In this document: positions 10,766-21,602 of the stretch, one piece after another
Layout of the letters: each line of letters begins with the position of its first letter
Position numbering within the stretch: position 1 is the stretch's first letter
Origin: Sarcomyxa edulis
Lineage: Eukaryota > Basidiomycota > Agaricomycetes > Agaricales > Mycenaceae
Assembly: GCA_009761415.1 (NCBI GenBank)
Contig: QUOL01000003.1
Coordinates: forward strand, 434,001 to 498,000
Direction: 5' to 3'
Length of the DNA stretch: 64,000 bases
Notes under the pieces: generated by a model
Told to the model about the DNA's origin: nothing
Database searches by the model: none
What the model saw: only the letters and a program-made list of their open reading frames with translations
Made by a program: the position numbers and the translations under genes

Positions 10766-12367
10766 TCAGAAATACGAACCAGCACCTGCATACGCTCCTA
10801 CAGGTTGTGCGTCCGGAGCAACGTCCGCACCAAACTCCAGCTCTTCGGCTTGCCGTCGTATATATTCAACGGAACCGGGCCCAAACGCAGGTGTAGGAGG
10901 CATGAACGGCTTGATGGATACAGCCATACGACCCGCTGGAATAAGCACTTGCAGATCCATCTGGCGGGGTACGGGTTGGAACGTCAACTGCAAAGACGCG
11001 ATGTTAGACTTGCATCAGAGCAGATGACAGTAGAAGGTAGCTCACCGAATCATTGATCTTCTTGTAATGCCTCAGGAATACGTTTACAGTATTGAGCTCC
11101 TCCTTCACCCGATCTTTCTTTCGATCCTTCTTTTCTTTCTCTCTTCCGATCCCAATTCCACCGTCTTTCAGCTCTTCCAGTTCCTTCTTTGCCCACATCA
11201 GGAATCCCACCGCTTCACCGCCTTTCGAGCTACCCCCGTTCTCCCCTGCATCCACGCCTAGCCACTTTCTGGCCAATGCTCCATGCATCGCAGCTTCGTC
11301 TGCCAAGTAACGTCTCAGGTCGGCAGATACCTCGCTATCCCCACCACCCTTCCCTTTCGACGCCCCACTAGGTGTTTTGGCAAGAGACCTCGCGGACGAA
11401 TACAGTGAAGCACATTCCAGATGCAGTTTAGCAATCAAAGCCGGAGATGGATGCGATTTCGGGAGGGGAGGCCCGGGTGTGACAGTGCTGTCGTAAACGG
11501 ATTTAGATAGTAGTTTGCGGATGGCTAGACTTTGAGCATCTGCCAGAGACATCCTGTACACACATTAGAGTTGCCTCGATGCGTGTAGACTGTGTCGAAA
11601 TCCTTACTTTGCTAAAGCAGTGTTGACTTCCCGTATAAGATCGGGAGGTTTGTTGAAACTTGGCGACTCGGCCGCCCGGCTATTCTCCCATTCTAACAAA
11701 GTTGTGTCACTGATATACGTGAAGATACCGCTGGCCTTGCATAGAAGCGTTACAGTAAAGTTGAGCTTCTCGTCCTTCGCTCTGCGTTCCGTGTCTGATA
11801 TGGCGCGTTCTGCCTCGTAAGCTCCGAGCGATATAACGGTGGATCGGGCTAGATTGGAGATGGCGAAAGCATATGTAAGAAGTGACGAGGCTAGATCAGC
11901 GTGCAGAGATGGAAGCGACAGTCGTGGTGAGTTGTGAAACAGGTTGGCAGATAATGTAGTGCGCCAGCTGAACACTTGTTTGGGGGTGCAGTGAGTACAT
12001 GCGCTTGAGCTGGCAATACACTAGAGCCGTTTAGACGCACTAGGTTCTGATTTGAGACTGATCTCATTGTGGGCCACACAACTGATAATTCCGAGGAGCT
12101 GTGGAATGTATTCGTCGAGGATCTGTTGGATCTGAGCAGGGTTTACAGCATACAGGGACGTCTTTGGCATACCTTGACAAGCTTCAGGTAATCCTTCTCG
12201 CCATAATCTGTCCGCTTGGTTTCTTTCAAGACTCCACGAAGGTTCGCTCGAGCTTGAGTCGCCTCGGATATGTGAGATGTGTAGAGTTTGCTCTTGCTCT
12301 GATCGATGCAGAAATCAGAGAAGGAGATGGCACCAGTCGTAGGGAGCTCATAGACATATAGGCTCAT
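10766..12367 (-). CDS. palC: pH-response regulator PalC (BRO1 domain)
   Basis: Five exons assemble with consistent phase. They are: MSLYVYELPTTGAISFSDF... to DYLKLVK (12173-12367); a short exon IQQILDEYIPQLLGI...; the main BRO1 block FSWRTTLSANLFHNSPRLSL...SLHADLASSLLTYAFALSN-like; MSLADAQSLAIRKLLSKSVYD...RKWLG; and a final exon LTFQPVPRQMDLQ ending in GAYAGAGSYF. The total is about 470 residues. Family knowledge: PalC is a BRO1-domain protein that binds ESCRT-III (Vps32) and links plasma-membrane pH sensing to proteolytic activation of the PacC/Rim101 factor at alkaline pH. A Lys/Glu-rich linker before the last exon looks disordered. Its upstream side carries the hairpin array and tRNA-Val. 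Confidence 0.88.
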
Positions 12368-12542
12368 GTGCGTTACATGTATCACCTGTGAAAGAGAAAC
12401 TATAAGTACAGAAATGAGCTCTACCAGGCGGGAATAAAGCGGAAATACTGCCAGTCCATGATCTGACCCTGTGTGACCGGAACTTCCCGGTCTGTGACAA
12501 ATATAAACCCAATTAGGCAATTTGCCACGTGGGGAAAAAGGT

Positions 12543-12577
12543 TGATTCGAAAGAGGCTCGATCTCTTGACCTTCTTC
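12543..12577 (-). pseudogene. tRNA 3'-end remnant
   Basis: Read on the minus strand, AAGGTC is followed by stem AAGAG, loop ATCGAGC, stem CTCTT, an acceptor strand TCGAATC and A, then CCTTTTT. This matches the T-arm, acceptor and Pol III terminator layout of the tRNA-Val at the other end of the array, with a compensated T-stem. No convincing 5' half is present upstream, so I call it a fragment. Confidence 0.5.
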
Positions 12578-12617
12578 CTAAGAACGAAATGCGCGAAATG
12601 CCGACCATGAAAAGGTG

Positions 12618-13246
12618 GGAATCCCCCCGGGTCGGGGGGAAAACGACCCAAATGACATCCTCCCCGGGGATCACCCGGGCTGCATTCTGTGTGCGAGCGA
12701 GCCGCAGGCGAGCCCATCCGTGTCAAGTGAGTCAATCATGTTAGAATCCCCCCGACTCGGGGGGGAAACAGTCTCGAGCAAGAGATAACGAAAGCTCGAT
12801 AGGACTGGAATCCCCCCGGCTCGGGGGGAAAACACCCTTGAGAGCACCAAAAAGTTCGTTAGGATAGTACAGGAATCCCCCCGGCTCGGGGGGAAACACT
12901 CTCGAAAGAAAAAGCAAAGCTTCAATAGGACTGGAATCCCCCCGGCTCGGGGGAAAAATAGACCTGTATCTTACTCTGTCCAGACAATAGCAGAACTATG
13001 TTAGTGCTTGATTTGACCAGAATCCCCCCGGCTCGGGGGGAAAACACTGTCATACTCATTGAGACAACCAATGTTTCGATACACCCAGAATTCCCCCTGA
13101 TCGGGGGGAAAACACACTCAAGGGAAAAAAGCAAAGCAACGTACGCGCAATCTGCCCAGAATCCCCCCGGCTCGGGGGAAAAACACCCCGAAAAGCTCAA
13201 CAAAGTTCCGAAAGGACCATAATTCCCCCGGCTCGGGGGAAAAAGT
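12618..13246. repeat. Interspersed palindromic GC-hairpin minisatellite
   Basis: At least nine copies of a roughly 27-30 bp unit occur. On the minus strand the unit is GTGTTTTCCCCCCGAGCC followed by GGGGGGATTC; each contains a perfect or near-perfect palindrome able to form a 6-7 bp GC hairpin. The GAAT edge falls at 12619, 12744, 12808, 12873, 12934, 13020, 13088, 13159 and 13220 (TAAT). Spacing is 61-71 bp, once 86, and once 125, where a decayed copy (about 12658-12680) sits. The 32-57 bp linkers are AT-richer; at least four of them (for example 12771-12805 and 12900-12931) are recognisably related to each other. The palindrome is far better kept than the linkers. Confidence 0.85.
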
Positions 13247-13337
13247 TGATTCGGATGAGCATCGATCTCATGACCTTCTGTGGACAAGTTGTAAACAATT
13301 GTTAGACAGATGTGATAACCATCTACACCACCGAACC
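13247..13337 (-). tRNA. tRNA-Val (anticodon AAC) with intron
   Basis: A full cloverleaf can be drawn. The acceptor strands are GGTTCGG and CCGAATC (one G-U pair). Box A is TGGTGTAGATGG, with D-arm GTG/CAC. The anticodon stem is TCTGT/ACAGA with loop CTAACAC, anticodon AAC. The T-stem is ATGAG/CTCAT with loop ATCGATG. A 17 nt intron sits after position 37, the canonical place. The mature length is about 74 nt before CCA. A TTTTT terminator follows directly. Position 54 is A instead of T and box B is off-consensus, so promoter strength is uncertain. The terminator runs straight into the hairpin array. Confidence 0.85.
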
Positions 13338-13384
13338 ATGTTGAGGGAACTGTGGCGAGTGTAATTGTAACCACCTCTGCGTGT

Positions 13385-13480
13385 TGGGTGCTCGATCCGC
13401 TCCGGGGTTCCCTGGGAGGGCCTCTGTGGACACTGATGGCATAATAGTAAACGTGTTAGACACATGTGTGATATGACATC
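13385..13480 (-). pseudogene. Degenerate tRNA-Val-like copy
   Basis: On the minus strand the segment contains ATATCACACATGTGTCTAAC, a longer intron-like insert and GTCCACAGAGG. These echo the D-arm, anticodon arm and variable region of the neighbouring tRNA-Val. Acceptor pairing and a normal T-arm are missing. This is probably a decayed duplicate. Confidence 0.4.
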
Positions 13481-13818
13481 ATAATCTATAGCCTGTATTG
13501 GGGAAGCGGCAGGAGGTAGCCGGAAGTGTTCCGAGATAGCCGAAGGCCTCTGAAATAAGCACAGGTAAACCGGCTTAGTCACGCTTCTCGCGTACTGCGT
13601 CGCTCCCTTGGGCCTCCTTGTGGTACTCTATATGCTGATGGTTCTAATTATAGCTCTCTCTTCAAATTCTTTGTGGCAAGCAGGCTACGAAGAAGCACGG
13701 CAGTCTGTTAGCTACGTATGACAAAGGAAGCTGTGACTTACGAAGTATAGAAGAGATAAGTTAGTAAGTAGTATGCTACAAATACAGGCCCTCCCAAAGC
13801 TCAGATTCTTCACTGCTG

Positions 13819-14441
13819 ATGTCTCCTACCAGCGTATTCTACCTCGGAGCAACAGGCTACATAGTTGGAAGCGTTCTCCTTCTCAACCACCCAAACGTTA
13901 CGACACTCAAAGTTACTGCCTCCCTAGTGAGATCAAAAGAAATGGCAGATAAACTTCAAGCAGTTGGCATCGATGTGACACCTCACCAAGTCGAGCCATC
14001 TAATCCACACGACAGTTGCCGAGGTATACATTGGCCTATACGACTACACGACTTCGCATCCTTTGGACGCATTTCCACATGGCCATGAAGGTGATTTCTT
14101 CGGCGAGAACGGCGAACATCGAATGTACGACGTCAGCAAAGCTATCGAGCTTGCTTGCAGGAACTTGGTGTCGGCAAGGAAGACCTGGAAGCCGAACCTG
14201 ATACATTCACAGATGAAGAGTATCGCAGGTATATCCACGTAAGAGCCGCTGCGTTCACCTTTTGCTTCCAAGCCTGATAGAGTTGAAGGGAACTTGGTTC
14301 TACGCGAACTCGCGCTGCCGCGGGGACAGAGCTCGTTCGATTGGCTGGAAGCCGACCAAGACTACTGCCGATATGTTGCTCAGCATCAGGCCCGCGGTGG
14401 CGGCATGGGTGGAGAGGACCAAGGCAAATGGTTCAAAGTGA
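13819..14441 (+). pseudogene. NAD(P)-dependent epimerase / NmrA-like remnant
   Basis: The start MSPTSVFYLGATGYIVGSVL is the Rossmann N-terminus of the short-chain epimerase family, with the glycine motif altered (GATGYIVG instead of the expected GATGYIGG). About 50 residues later (after KLQAVGID) the sequence jumps to C-terminal blocks in other frames: VAEVYIGLYDYTTSHP and GENGEHRMYDVSKAIE, then ELGVGKEDLEAEPDTF, and finally ANSRCRGDRARSIGWKPTKT to a TGA at 14439-14441. Roughly 200 central residues of the normal protein are absent and at least one frameshift lies near 14150. The gene cannot encode a working enzyme. It is convergent with UTP25. Confidence 0.75.
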
Positions 14442-14477
14442 GGGTGACAGTGACAGGTCAATCAAATTTCGAAGGGC

Positions 14478-16966
14478 CTACGTGACTCTAATAAGTTCAG
14501 TAGCTGCCTCCGTCCCAGCAATTCTCTCTAATCTGAACCAATCATACTTGGAATATAGAACCCGGCAAGTCACGTCGGACGCCTCAACGCCGTCGTCCAA
14601 GAACGGGTAAGACAACAACTCAGTGTAGAACTGAGGATGATCAGGAGGGCCGTAGAAGATCACGTTGCGGATGCCTCTGATCTTATATCTGAAAGGGCAT
14701 AGTGTGAGGATGACATCCAATACTACATCGCGAGTAAGCAGACCTTCGATAGAAGTGGAAACGTTCGCTGATGAGAAGGAACGATTTTTTGCCTCCGAAG
14801 AAGGCTTGTCGAGCTCGCGAGATGTCCTGGTTCGAGGAGTACCTATGAACGCATGTAAGAGCGCTGTTCAGATAATGGGAGGGGTGCCTTACTCTGATAG
14901 GACAGTGAATGTTACGCCAGCATGCTTCTTGAAATAGTTGTGAACCCTAATGAAGTCAAAAGACGACGGAACGAAGATCGCGGTGTTGGTGCTTTGCACG
15001 GCCGATTTGAGGACACTGGGGAGTAGCTATATAGTGGCAGTATGAGCGATTGACAAGCTAATGGTGTCACATAAGACATGCCTGGGTGGTAAAATAATTG
15101 AACCGTTTGTCCGCCTCGTCTTTGGGATTGGGGCAGTCAAAGCGGATGAAGTTCTGAGAATGAATGAGCGAGGTCAAGTATACAAACGAACGGTACACGA
15201 ACTCACCTGATCGACCCCTGCTGGAACCTCAATAGGTGCCCATCGTTTTTCTGTTCTGATTTTACCGGCAACGTTTTTGAGGCCGCTATTATACAAAGAG
15301 CGTGTTTCCGGCGTCTCAAATGCAGAGAGGAGGATGGATTGTCGGAGGTATGCTGCGCTGTTTAAAGGATTCAATATGATATATAGGAATAAATACATGG
15401 AGCCTGCAAACGCACTAGCCATCAAGGTACCACGGCTTGATGCGAGAGAAATCCGTATCGTGAGAGCCCTTTGGGAGCTTGTTCATGTTCGAAAAGGCGA
15501 ACTATCAAAATGAAGATGAGAAGACTGTTAGCAACAGTCAGCCGAGATGCTATACCTGAACATGTTCCCAGTTCTGCATTGTCAGGGCATCCATTTGGTC
15601 TACGATCAGAACCTCGATGGATGAAAGGAAATCTGCGCTCCTATGAAAAGGCCATCAATAATATGCATATAACCACAGATTCCAGAAGGTCGGACATACT
15701 TTTCTTTTTCAATCGACATTCGAAGTCCGAGTGGACTGGCAATAATGATATCGCATCCGTAGAATTCGGCAAAGAGTTTGACACTCTTTCTCGTCAGCTT
15801 GATCCCTAATCTAAAACTATCATCGACGTTTCCTTTGAATGTCTCGACATGATCGCGGGGGTATGTTCCCGGTTCGGCTGTGGCTAATTTGTCAACAGCG
15901 CCGGGAGGCAGACCGAATTCCGAAAGAAAGCGGGTATGGTTCTCGATTTGGAAGGCAGGCGCTGGTGTATGCGATGTCAGGGCATCGACCCAGTTGAGAG
16001 CTGAGGATCGGAAAGGAAGCAAGACGAGGACGGAGGGGCGAGTGAATCCTTGGTCCTGAACGTCCTCTGGTGGTGGGGAGTCTGGGTTGGTTTTCGTGGC
16101 GTGAGCGATACGTTCGTTGTTTTTGAGGACACGACGTCGTTTCCTAGAAACTCGTCAGATATAGACGAAGCGGAGAGTAACTGGGGGTATTAACTTTGTG
16201 ACATGATTGAGAGCGTGGAGAGAGATCGCTTCCCGGATACACTTTTGCGACTCCCAAGGCGTCGAAGTAAGATACAGATCTCGCTGGGAGGAAAGTGTCG
16301 ACAACAAGTCATTTTGTAACTCGATATTTTCTGTGATAGAGCTCTAGTTTGGGACACATAGGACAGATATGGCTACTCACCTCGCGACTGTTTGGATTGC
16401 CGCGAGTTAAATGGCTCCTTGAGTCTTCCTAGAATCTGTGATAGAGATTAGGACAAGGTGAGGTTACACGCGAGGAGGTATGACACTAACACCATCCTTT
16501 GAGGTGGACACTGTCGCATCCGCACCCTCAGGAATCGAATCAACAGTGGACCCCAATTTTCCGTGCTTTGATCTGGATGAAGTCCATGCCCGACGTTCAA
16601 CAGCATCTCTAGAAGATTCGGCAAGTACAGCAGGGTTTGGACCAAAGTGCAACTCGTATGAGTCCGTGACACCTGCTGAGCGTCAATACAACACTGGGAA
16701 TCTTGAGATGTCAGCGTACCATTAGTTTCAGGTTCTTTTTCATCTTGCTCTATGACAGTCTCTTCCTGATCCTTGTCTGCGGTTACTTCGGTGCTAACGA
16801 CGGGAGTTCCCTTCTCGATCACGGTGTAGCGAACGGATTTTCGCTTGTTGAGTTTTTCAGTAGGTGGCGCATCAATCTCGTACGTTCTTTTTCGCTTTCC
16901 GGCCTTTGTTGCAGAGACATTCAGCAGCGTTAATAGCCTGGTTGTTGTCGAATTTCCGTCGTCCAT
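14478..16966 (-). CDS. UTP25: U3 snoRNA-associated protein 25 (UTP25 / DEF family)
   Basis: Multiple exons carry the UTP25 signature. The N-terminal part begins [12 protein letters not shown] and is charged. Then come [132 protein letters not shown] and a C-terminal [18 protein letters not shown]. Family knowledge: Utp25 is a helicase-like SSU-processome protein needed for 18S rRNA maturation in the nucleolus. The start at 16966 follows a poorly conserved upstream stretch and gives a charged N-terminus as in homologues. It is head-to-head with TOP3, with 252 bp between start codons. Confidence 0.9.
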
Positions 16967-17218
16967 CGTAGAAGACCTTGATAGAAAATTGAGATCTAGA
17001 AAATATGAAAAGGTGTTGGACAACAGCGCACAACTTCGCGGTGCCCTTGTCACGGTCACGGAATCGCGTACCAAACGTGACTTGCACTGGCACTCATCTT
17101 GCTCAAGTTCTTAACCATCCCCAAGGTCCAGGAGGCCTTGAAGCTCCAAGTCCTTCGCGTCTCCGGACCACTATTTCGGAATAACTCGACTGTCGCATCG
17201 CCTTCTCCCATAGCCCCC

Positions 17219-20200
17219 ATGCGAGTTCTCTGTGTGGCCGAAAAACCTTCAATTGCAAAGGCGGTTAGCGAGATTCTATCTGGAGGACAATTCACTACAG
17301 TGAGTGGTTTATTGTACATTTGTAACACTTAGAACCTGCTCATATGCGGATTCAGAGACCGACTGATACCCCTTGGATCAAGAACTACGACTTCACGTAC
17401 CCCCAGACCAATTCTGTCTTCACCGTTACTTCGGTTGCAGGGCATATCACCGACCACGACTTTCCCGAATCACATAAATGGGGATCGTGTGATCCTTTCG
17501 AGCTGTTTGATGCACCCATACACACGAGCATCAAGAAAGAGGCGAAGGGTATCACGAAAAATCTCGAAAAGGAGTCAAGAACAGCAGATCAGTTGATGAT
17601 ATGGACTGACTGTGATAGAGAGGGGGAACATATTGGATCTGAAGTGGTTCGGGTATGCCGCAAGGTCAAACGGAATCTGGTGGTTAAGAGGGCTCGGTTC
17701 AGTGCCATCATTGCCCAGTATGCCCTTTATTCCTCTTTCACGAGCTTCGCTAGATATGTTTCCCAGGCAGATACATCATGCAGCACAACATCCTGTGAAT
17801 TTGGATCAAGCACAAGCAGATGCTGTCGAAGCCCGAACGATGTTGGATCTTCGAACAGGAGCCGCTTTCACCAGGATGCAGAGCAATGCACTTCAAGCCA
17901 GGATCCCACAATTGGAGCGCACCATGGTATCATACGGTGTGTCGACAAATATCTCACCGCAATCTGTATGCTCATTGTCCTTCAAGGCCCTTGTCAATTC
18001 CCCACACTTGGCTTCGTGGTCGCACGATACAATCAAGTCAAGAGTTTTGTCCCTGAGGCGTTTTGGTTCATATATCTCGCGTTGTCTCGTCCACAATCCT
18101 CAGATGACAACCAAGAAACTCATTTTACCTGGAAAAGAGGGCATCTTTTCGACAACGATGTTGCCGTCGCCATATACGAGCTTGTTTTGTCGAATCCCAG
18201 GGCCCGCGTTACGAAAGTTACTAATAAGAGTACCAAGAAATGGTAAACGCGTTTCGTCATGGGTGACGCATCATGCTGAATATGTGACATATAGGAAACC
18301 CCTTCCACTCACTACTGTCGAGCTACAGAAAGCCGGTTCAAAGTTCCTGAGACTTGCCCCCAAGAAGGTGCTCGACGTGAGTTTCACATTCAATTTCTTG
18401 GGTATATACAAATCCCATTCATTTTCGCAATTAGATCGCAGAAAAGCTCTATCAACAAGGGTTCCTCTCATATCCACGCACGGAAACCGATCAATTCGAT
18501 CCACAGTTCGACTTCATGTCTCTAATCGATAAGCAGACCGTAGATCCCGCTTGGGGCGGCTTTGCTACAGGGTAAGCTTTGACATCTGTTGCTCCGCTTC
18601 TCTCTGACCTGTTACTTTACTATCTAGCCTTCAGCAGGGCGGCTTTGGAAGACCAAGGCAAGGAAAGAACAACGACAAAGCGCATCCTCCAATACACCCC
18701 ACAGCACATGCAGCCAATCTTGCTGGAGACGAAAAGAAGGTATACGAATTCATCACACGTCGCTTCCTTGCCTGCTGCTCGAAAGATGCCGAAGGATGGC
18801 AAACGACGGTGGACGTGGTGTGCGGTGGGGAAGAGTTCTACGCAACAGGTTCGTCCAACAATGCTCGTAAGTTCGTTCTATAATTACTCACCGTATATCA
18901 ACAAGGCTTGGTGGTTTTGCAAAGAAACTACCTGGAAGTATATCCTTACGACAAATGGACTGGACATCTCGTACCGGATTTCCAGGAAGGGGAAGAATTC
19001 GATCCTTCTGTCTGTGAGCTGAGAGAAGGACAAACAACGAAGCCTAGTCTTCTCACAGAAGCTGACCTCGTCACTTTGATGGACAAGAACGGCATTGGTT
19101 TGTCTTCAGCACATATCCTATATCATTGGACTCAACTTCTTGACTTGTAGGAACGGACGCGACAATCGCTCAGCATATAGAAACCATCATCACTCGTGAA
19201 TATGTCTTGGAACGCATGGAAGGGGCCACCAAATATCTCCTCCCCTCTACACTTGGTATTGGCCTGATAGAAGGTTATAATCAAATCGGGTTTGAGAAGA
19301 GTTTGAGTAAACCGCAGCTTCGACGTGAGGTATGTGAATAACGTACCGCAATACTCTCATGCCTAGACGACTTACTCTGGGTCACAGACCGAACGAAGTA
19401 TGGTGCAAGTTTGCGACGGTGCGAAGACCAAGAACGACATGATGGAGCAAAGCATACATCAATACAAAGAGATGTATGTCAGGGCAAAGAGGGAGTTCAA
19501 TAAAGTCATCTCAGTGCGTATTCAGGATTAAACTATGCAGTTACTCAAGTTTATTGTGTCTTCCATTGTTCAGAGCGTGCGCAGGTACACTGAAGGGGCC
19601 GGTGAAGGGGCTGTTGGTGGCGCTGGTCCCGGGGGTGATGGTGGTGATGGTGGAGGTGGAGGTGGAGGTGGGGGTGGGGGAAGAGGAAGAGGAAGAGGAG
19701 CCGGACGTGGGTTGCCCAGAGGTGGAGGTGCTCCACCCTCAAGAGGCCGCGGATCAGGAAGAGGTCGCGGATCTCGTGATGCTCCGCCGCCGCCGCCCCC
19801 ACCACAGGACTCTGACGGTGAAGGTATGTTGAAGTCATACATGTCAACCGTGACATAGTACTCATTACAGTCATAGATTTCGATGACCCCCCTCCACCTC
19901 CACGAAGTCGAGCTCGTAAAACAGGACCGGCTTCGACGACACGCCAAGTTCCACCGAAGTCAGCAAAACCACCGAGTATAGCGGAAGTCGATATTGTCAA
20001 ATGCCATTGTGACATCCCCGCAGCCCAATGTACGGTCGTTAAAGAAAGTGCAAGCAAAGGGAGACTCTTTTGGACTTGCGGTAATAACAAAATATGCCAG
20101 TTTTTCCAATGGATGTCGGAGCCCTCTGCTCCAATAGCCAGTGGATCTAGTCGCCCAGTGTCCAAGGCCATCCCGACCAAAAGGTCTTATTCAGCGGTAA

Positions 20201-21123
20201 GTAGACGACATGATCTCACCGCACGAGGCCCTCCACTAATTATAATGCCTAACAAATAGAGGGATGATACGAATTCCGATGGTTCGGAAAGGTCATGTAA
20301 TTGTCACCTCCCGGCCGTACGGCGGACCACCACAAAAGAGGGGCCGAATCAAGGTCGTATATTCTGGAAATGTTCCCAAGACCCCCAGTGTGCGTTTTTT
20401 GAGTGGGATGACGAGCCTCCTCGGGCAGGTAAAACCTCTCAACCATCAACTGCGGGGACTGGTAGTCAAAGTGGAGGCCAGTCGTCCGATCAGTGCTTCA
20501 AGGTACTTTGTTTTTTTGCTTAGATTCTTATATGCCTCTTGACTGTTCGATTAGTGTCAGCAAACTGGACATTGGGCAAGCGGTAATTATTGTTCACTGT
20601 ACTGTTGTAACTCGCGTCACTGAGAGCACTTCTCATAGCGTGCCCCAATGATGGTTCTGGTGGTTCCAAACGTGCACGAAGTTTTGGCTCTACAGTCGAG
20701 AACAACTCAACCTCTGCTTCCTGCTTCAAATGTGGTGCTGTTGGCCATTTCAGCAATGGTATTTCTCTATGTACTTCGCACTACTTACGTCTGATCTACA
20801 TGAGACTTCTTAGCGTGTGGCGGTGGGTCAAATCCGAGACCTCAAACAGAGACGTCGTCGAATTCGTCCACATGCTTCAAATGCGGAGAAACAGGTCATT
20901 GGAGTAGTAGTGCGTATCTCTGTCTTCTCGATCGATCGAGTATCTGACCGTCTACGCAGAATGCCCGAACGAAGGTTCTTCAAGCCGGCTTGAACCTGCG
21001 GCGCGAGGTAAAGCACGGGGACGAGGCCGCGGGAGTAGAGGCACAAGTACCAGGTCTACTAGCAGAGGTGGAGGAAGTAAACGGGGGAAGAAGTCGACAT
21101 TTGGTGCGCCTGATGGATATTGA
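17219..21123 (+). CDS. TOP3: DNA topoisomerase III, type IA
   Basis: The TOPRIM domain begins MRVLCVAEKPSIAKAVSEIL and contains IWTDCDREGEHIG (acidic metal-binding residues). The cleavage/joining core includes QFPTLGFVVARY, the active-site segment GFLSYPRTETDQF (catalytic Tyr) and LMDKNGIGTDATIAQHI. After the core comes a Gly/Arg-rich linker from a GGN repeat (about 19610-19790) and a Pro run. Then there are two GRF-type zinc fingers (CHCDIPAAQ...CQFFQW and CNCHLPAVR...CAFFEW) and three CCHC zinc knuckles (CFKCQQTGHWASACP, CFKCGAVGHFSNAC, CFKCGETGHWSSKCP), ending in an RG-rich tail. Family knowledge: with a RecQ helicase and Rmi1 it dissolves recombination intermediates. The frame is open upstream without ATG (see findings). 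Confidence 0.93.
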
Positions 21124-21602
21124 CCGGATTTTCTTTTGCTACTGTATTGTTTTAGTGTAATCTTCTTGGATACAGGGTCCTGTCGGTCCGGTGCGTACTA
21201 CTATACACTCCGACTTCCATGTTGATTTAATACGCATTGTAGATTCCTTTGTACTGTCCCTTGGTATCGTCAGTTACTGAGGTTTGTCTGGAGTGTCAAA
21301 CTTCTCCACTATTCAGCGATCATCGGCTCGTATCGAACCTCAACCCCATAGGCCCTAACCGCATCTTACTTCTTGACCACATACTGGGCAGTACCTCCGT
21401 CCGTCAGGGAGCTGCTAATAGTCCGTTCTAGATATTGCAGTGCAATTGCAATAGCACCGTATGTCTTAGACCGTACAGGATTCGGAAGTACACCAAAGTG
21501 AGGCATCTATACTTTGGATTTAGATTCTTGTACGTACCCAAGAGTATTGAGCAGGCTGAGTAGAAGACATCGGCAATGAATATACTTTCAAAAGGCAGGT
21601 GA
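21124..21602. other. Convergent 3' flanks
   Basis: This lies between the TOP3 and P450 stop codons. No gene, RNA or repeat is recognised. Its right edge is one border of the P450 duplication. Confidence 0.5.

Noticed and set aside
12618..13246. True CRISPR array
   Set aside because: Linkers 12771-12805, 12836-12870, 12900-12931 and 13188-13219 are related to each other, lengths vary from 32 to 57 bp, no cas gene is near, and the surroundings are intron-rich fungal genes. A minisatellite explains it better.
12671..13374. Minus-strand open frames running through the hairpin array (repeating FSPRAGG / FPPSRG)
   Set aside because: The reading frame shifts between units, the peptides alternate between two frames of the repeat, and no start context or conserved domain exists. 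They are by-products of the GC-rich repeat.
19551..20180. His/Leu-rich minus-strand ORF opposite TOP3
   Set aside because: It is the antisense shadow of the GGN repeat and the GRF exons; it has no domain.
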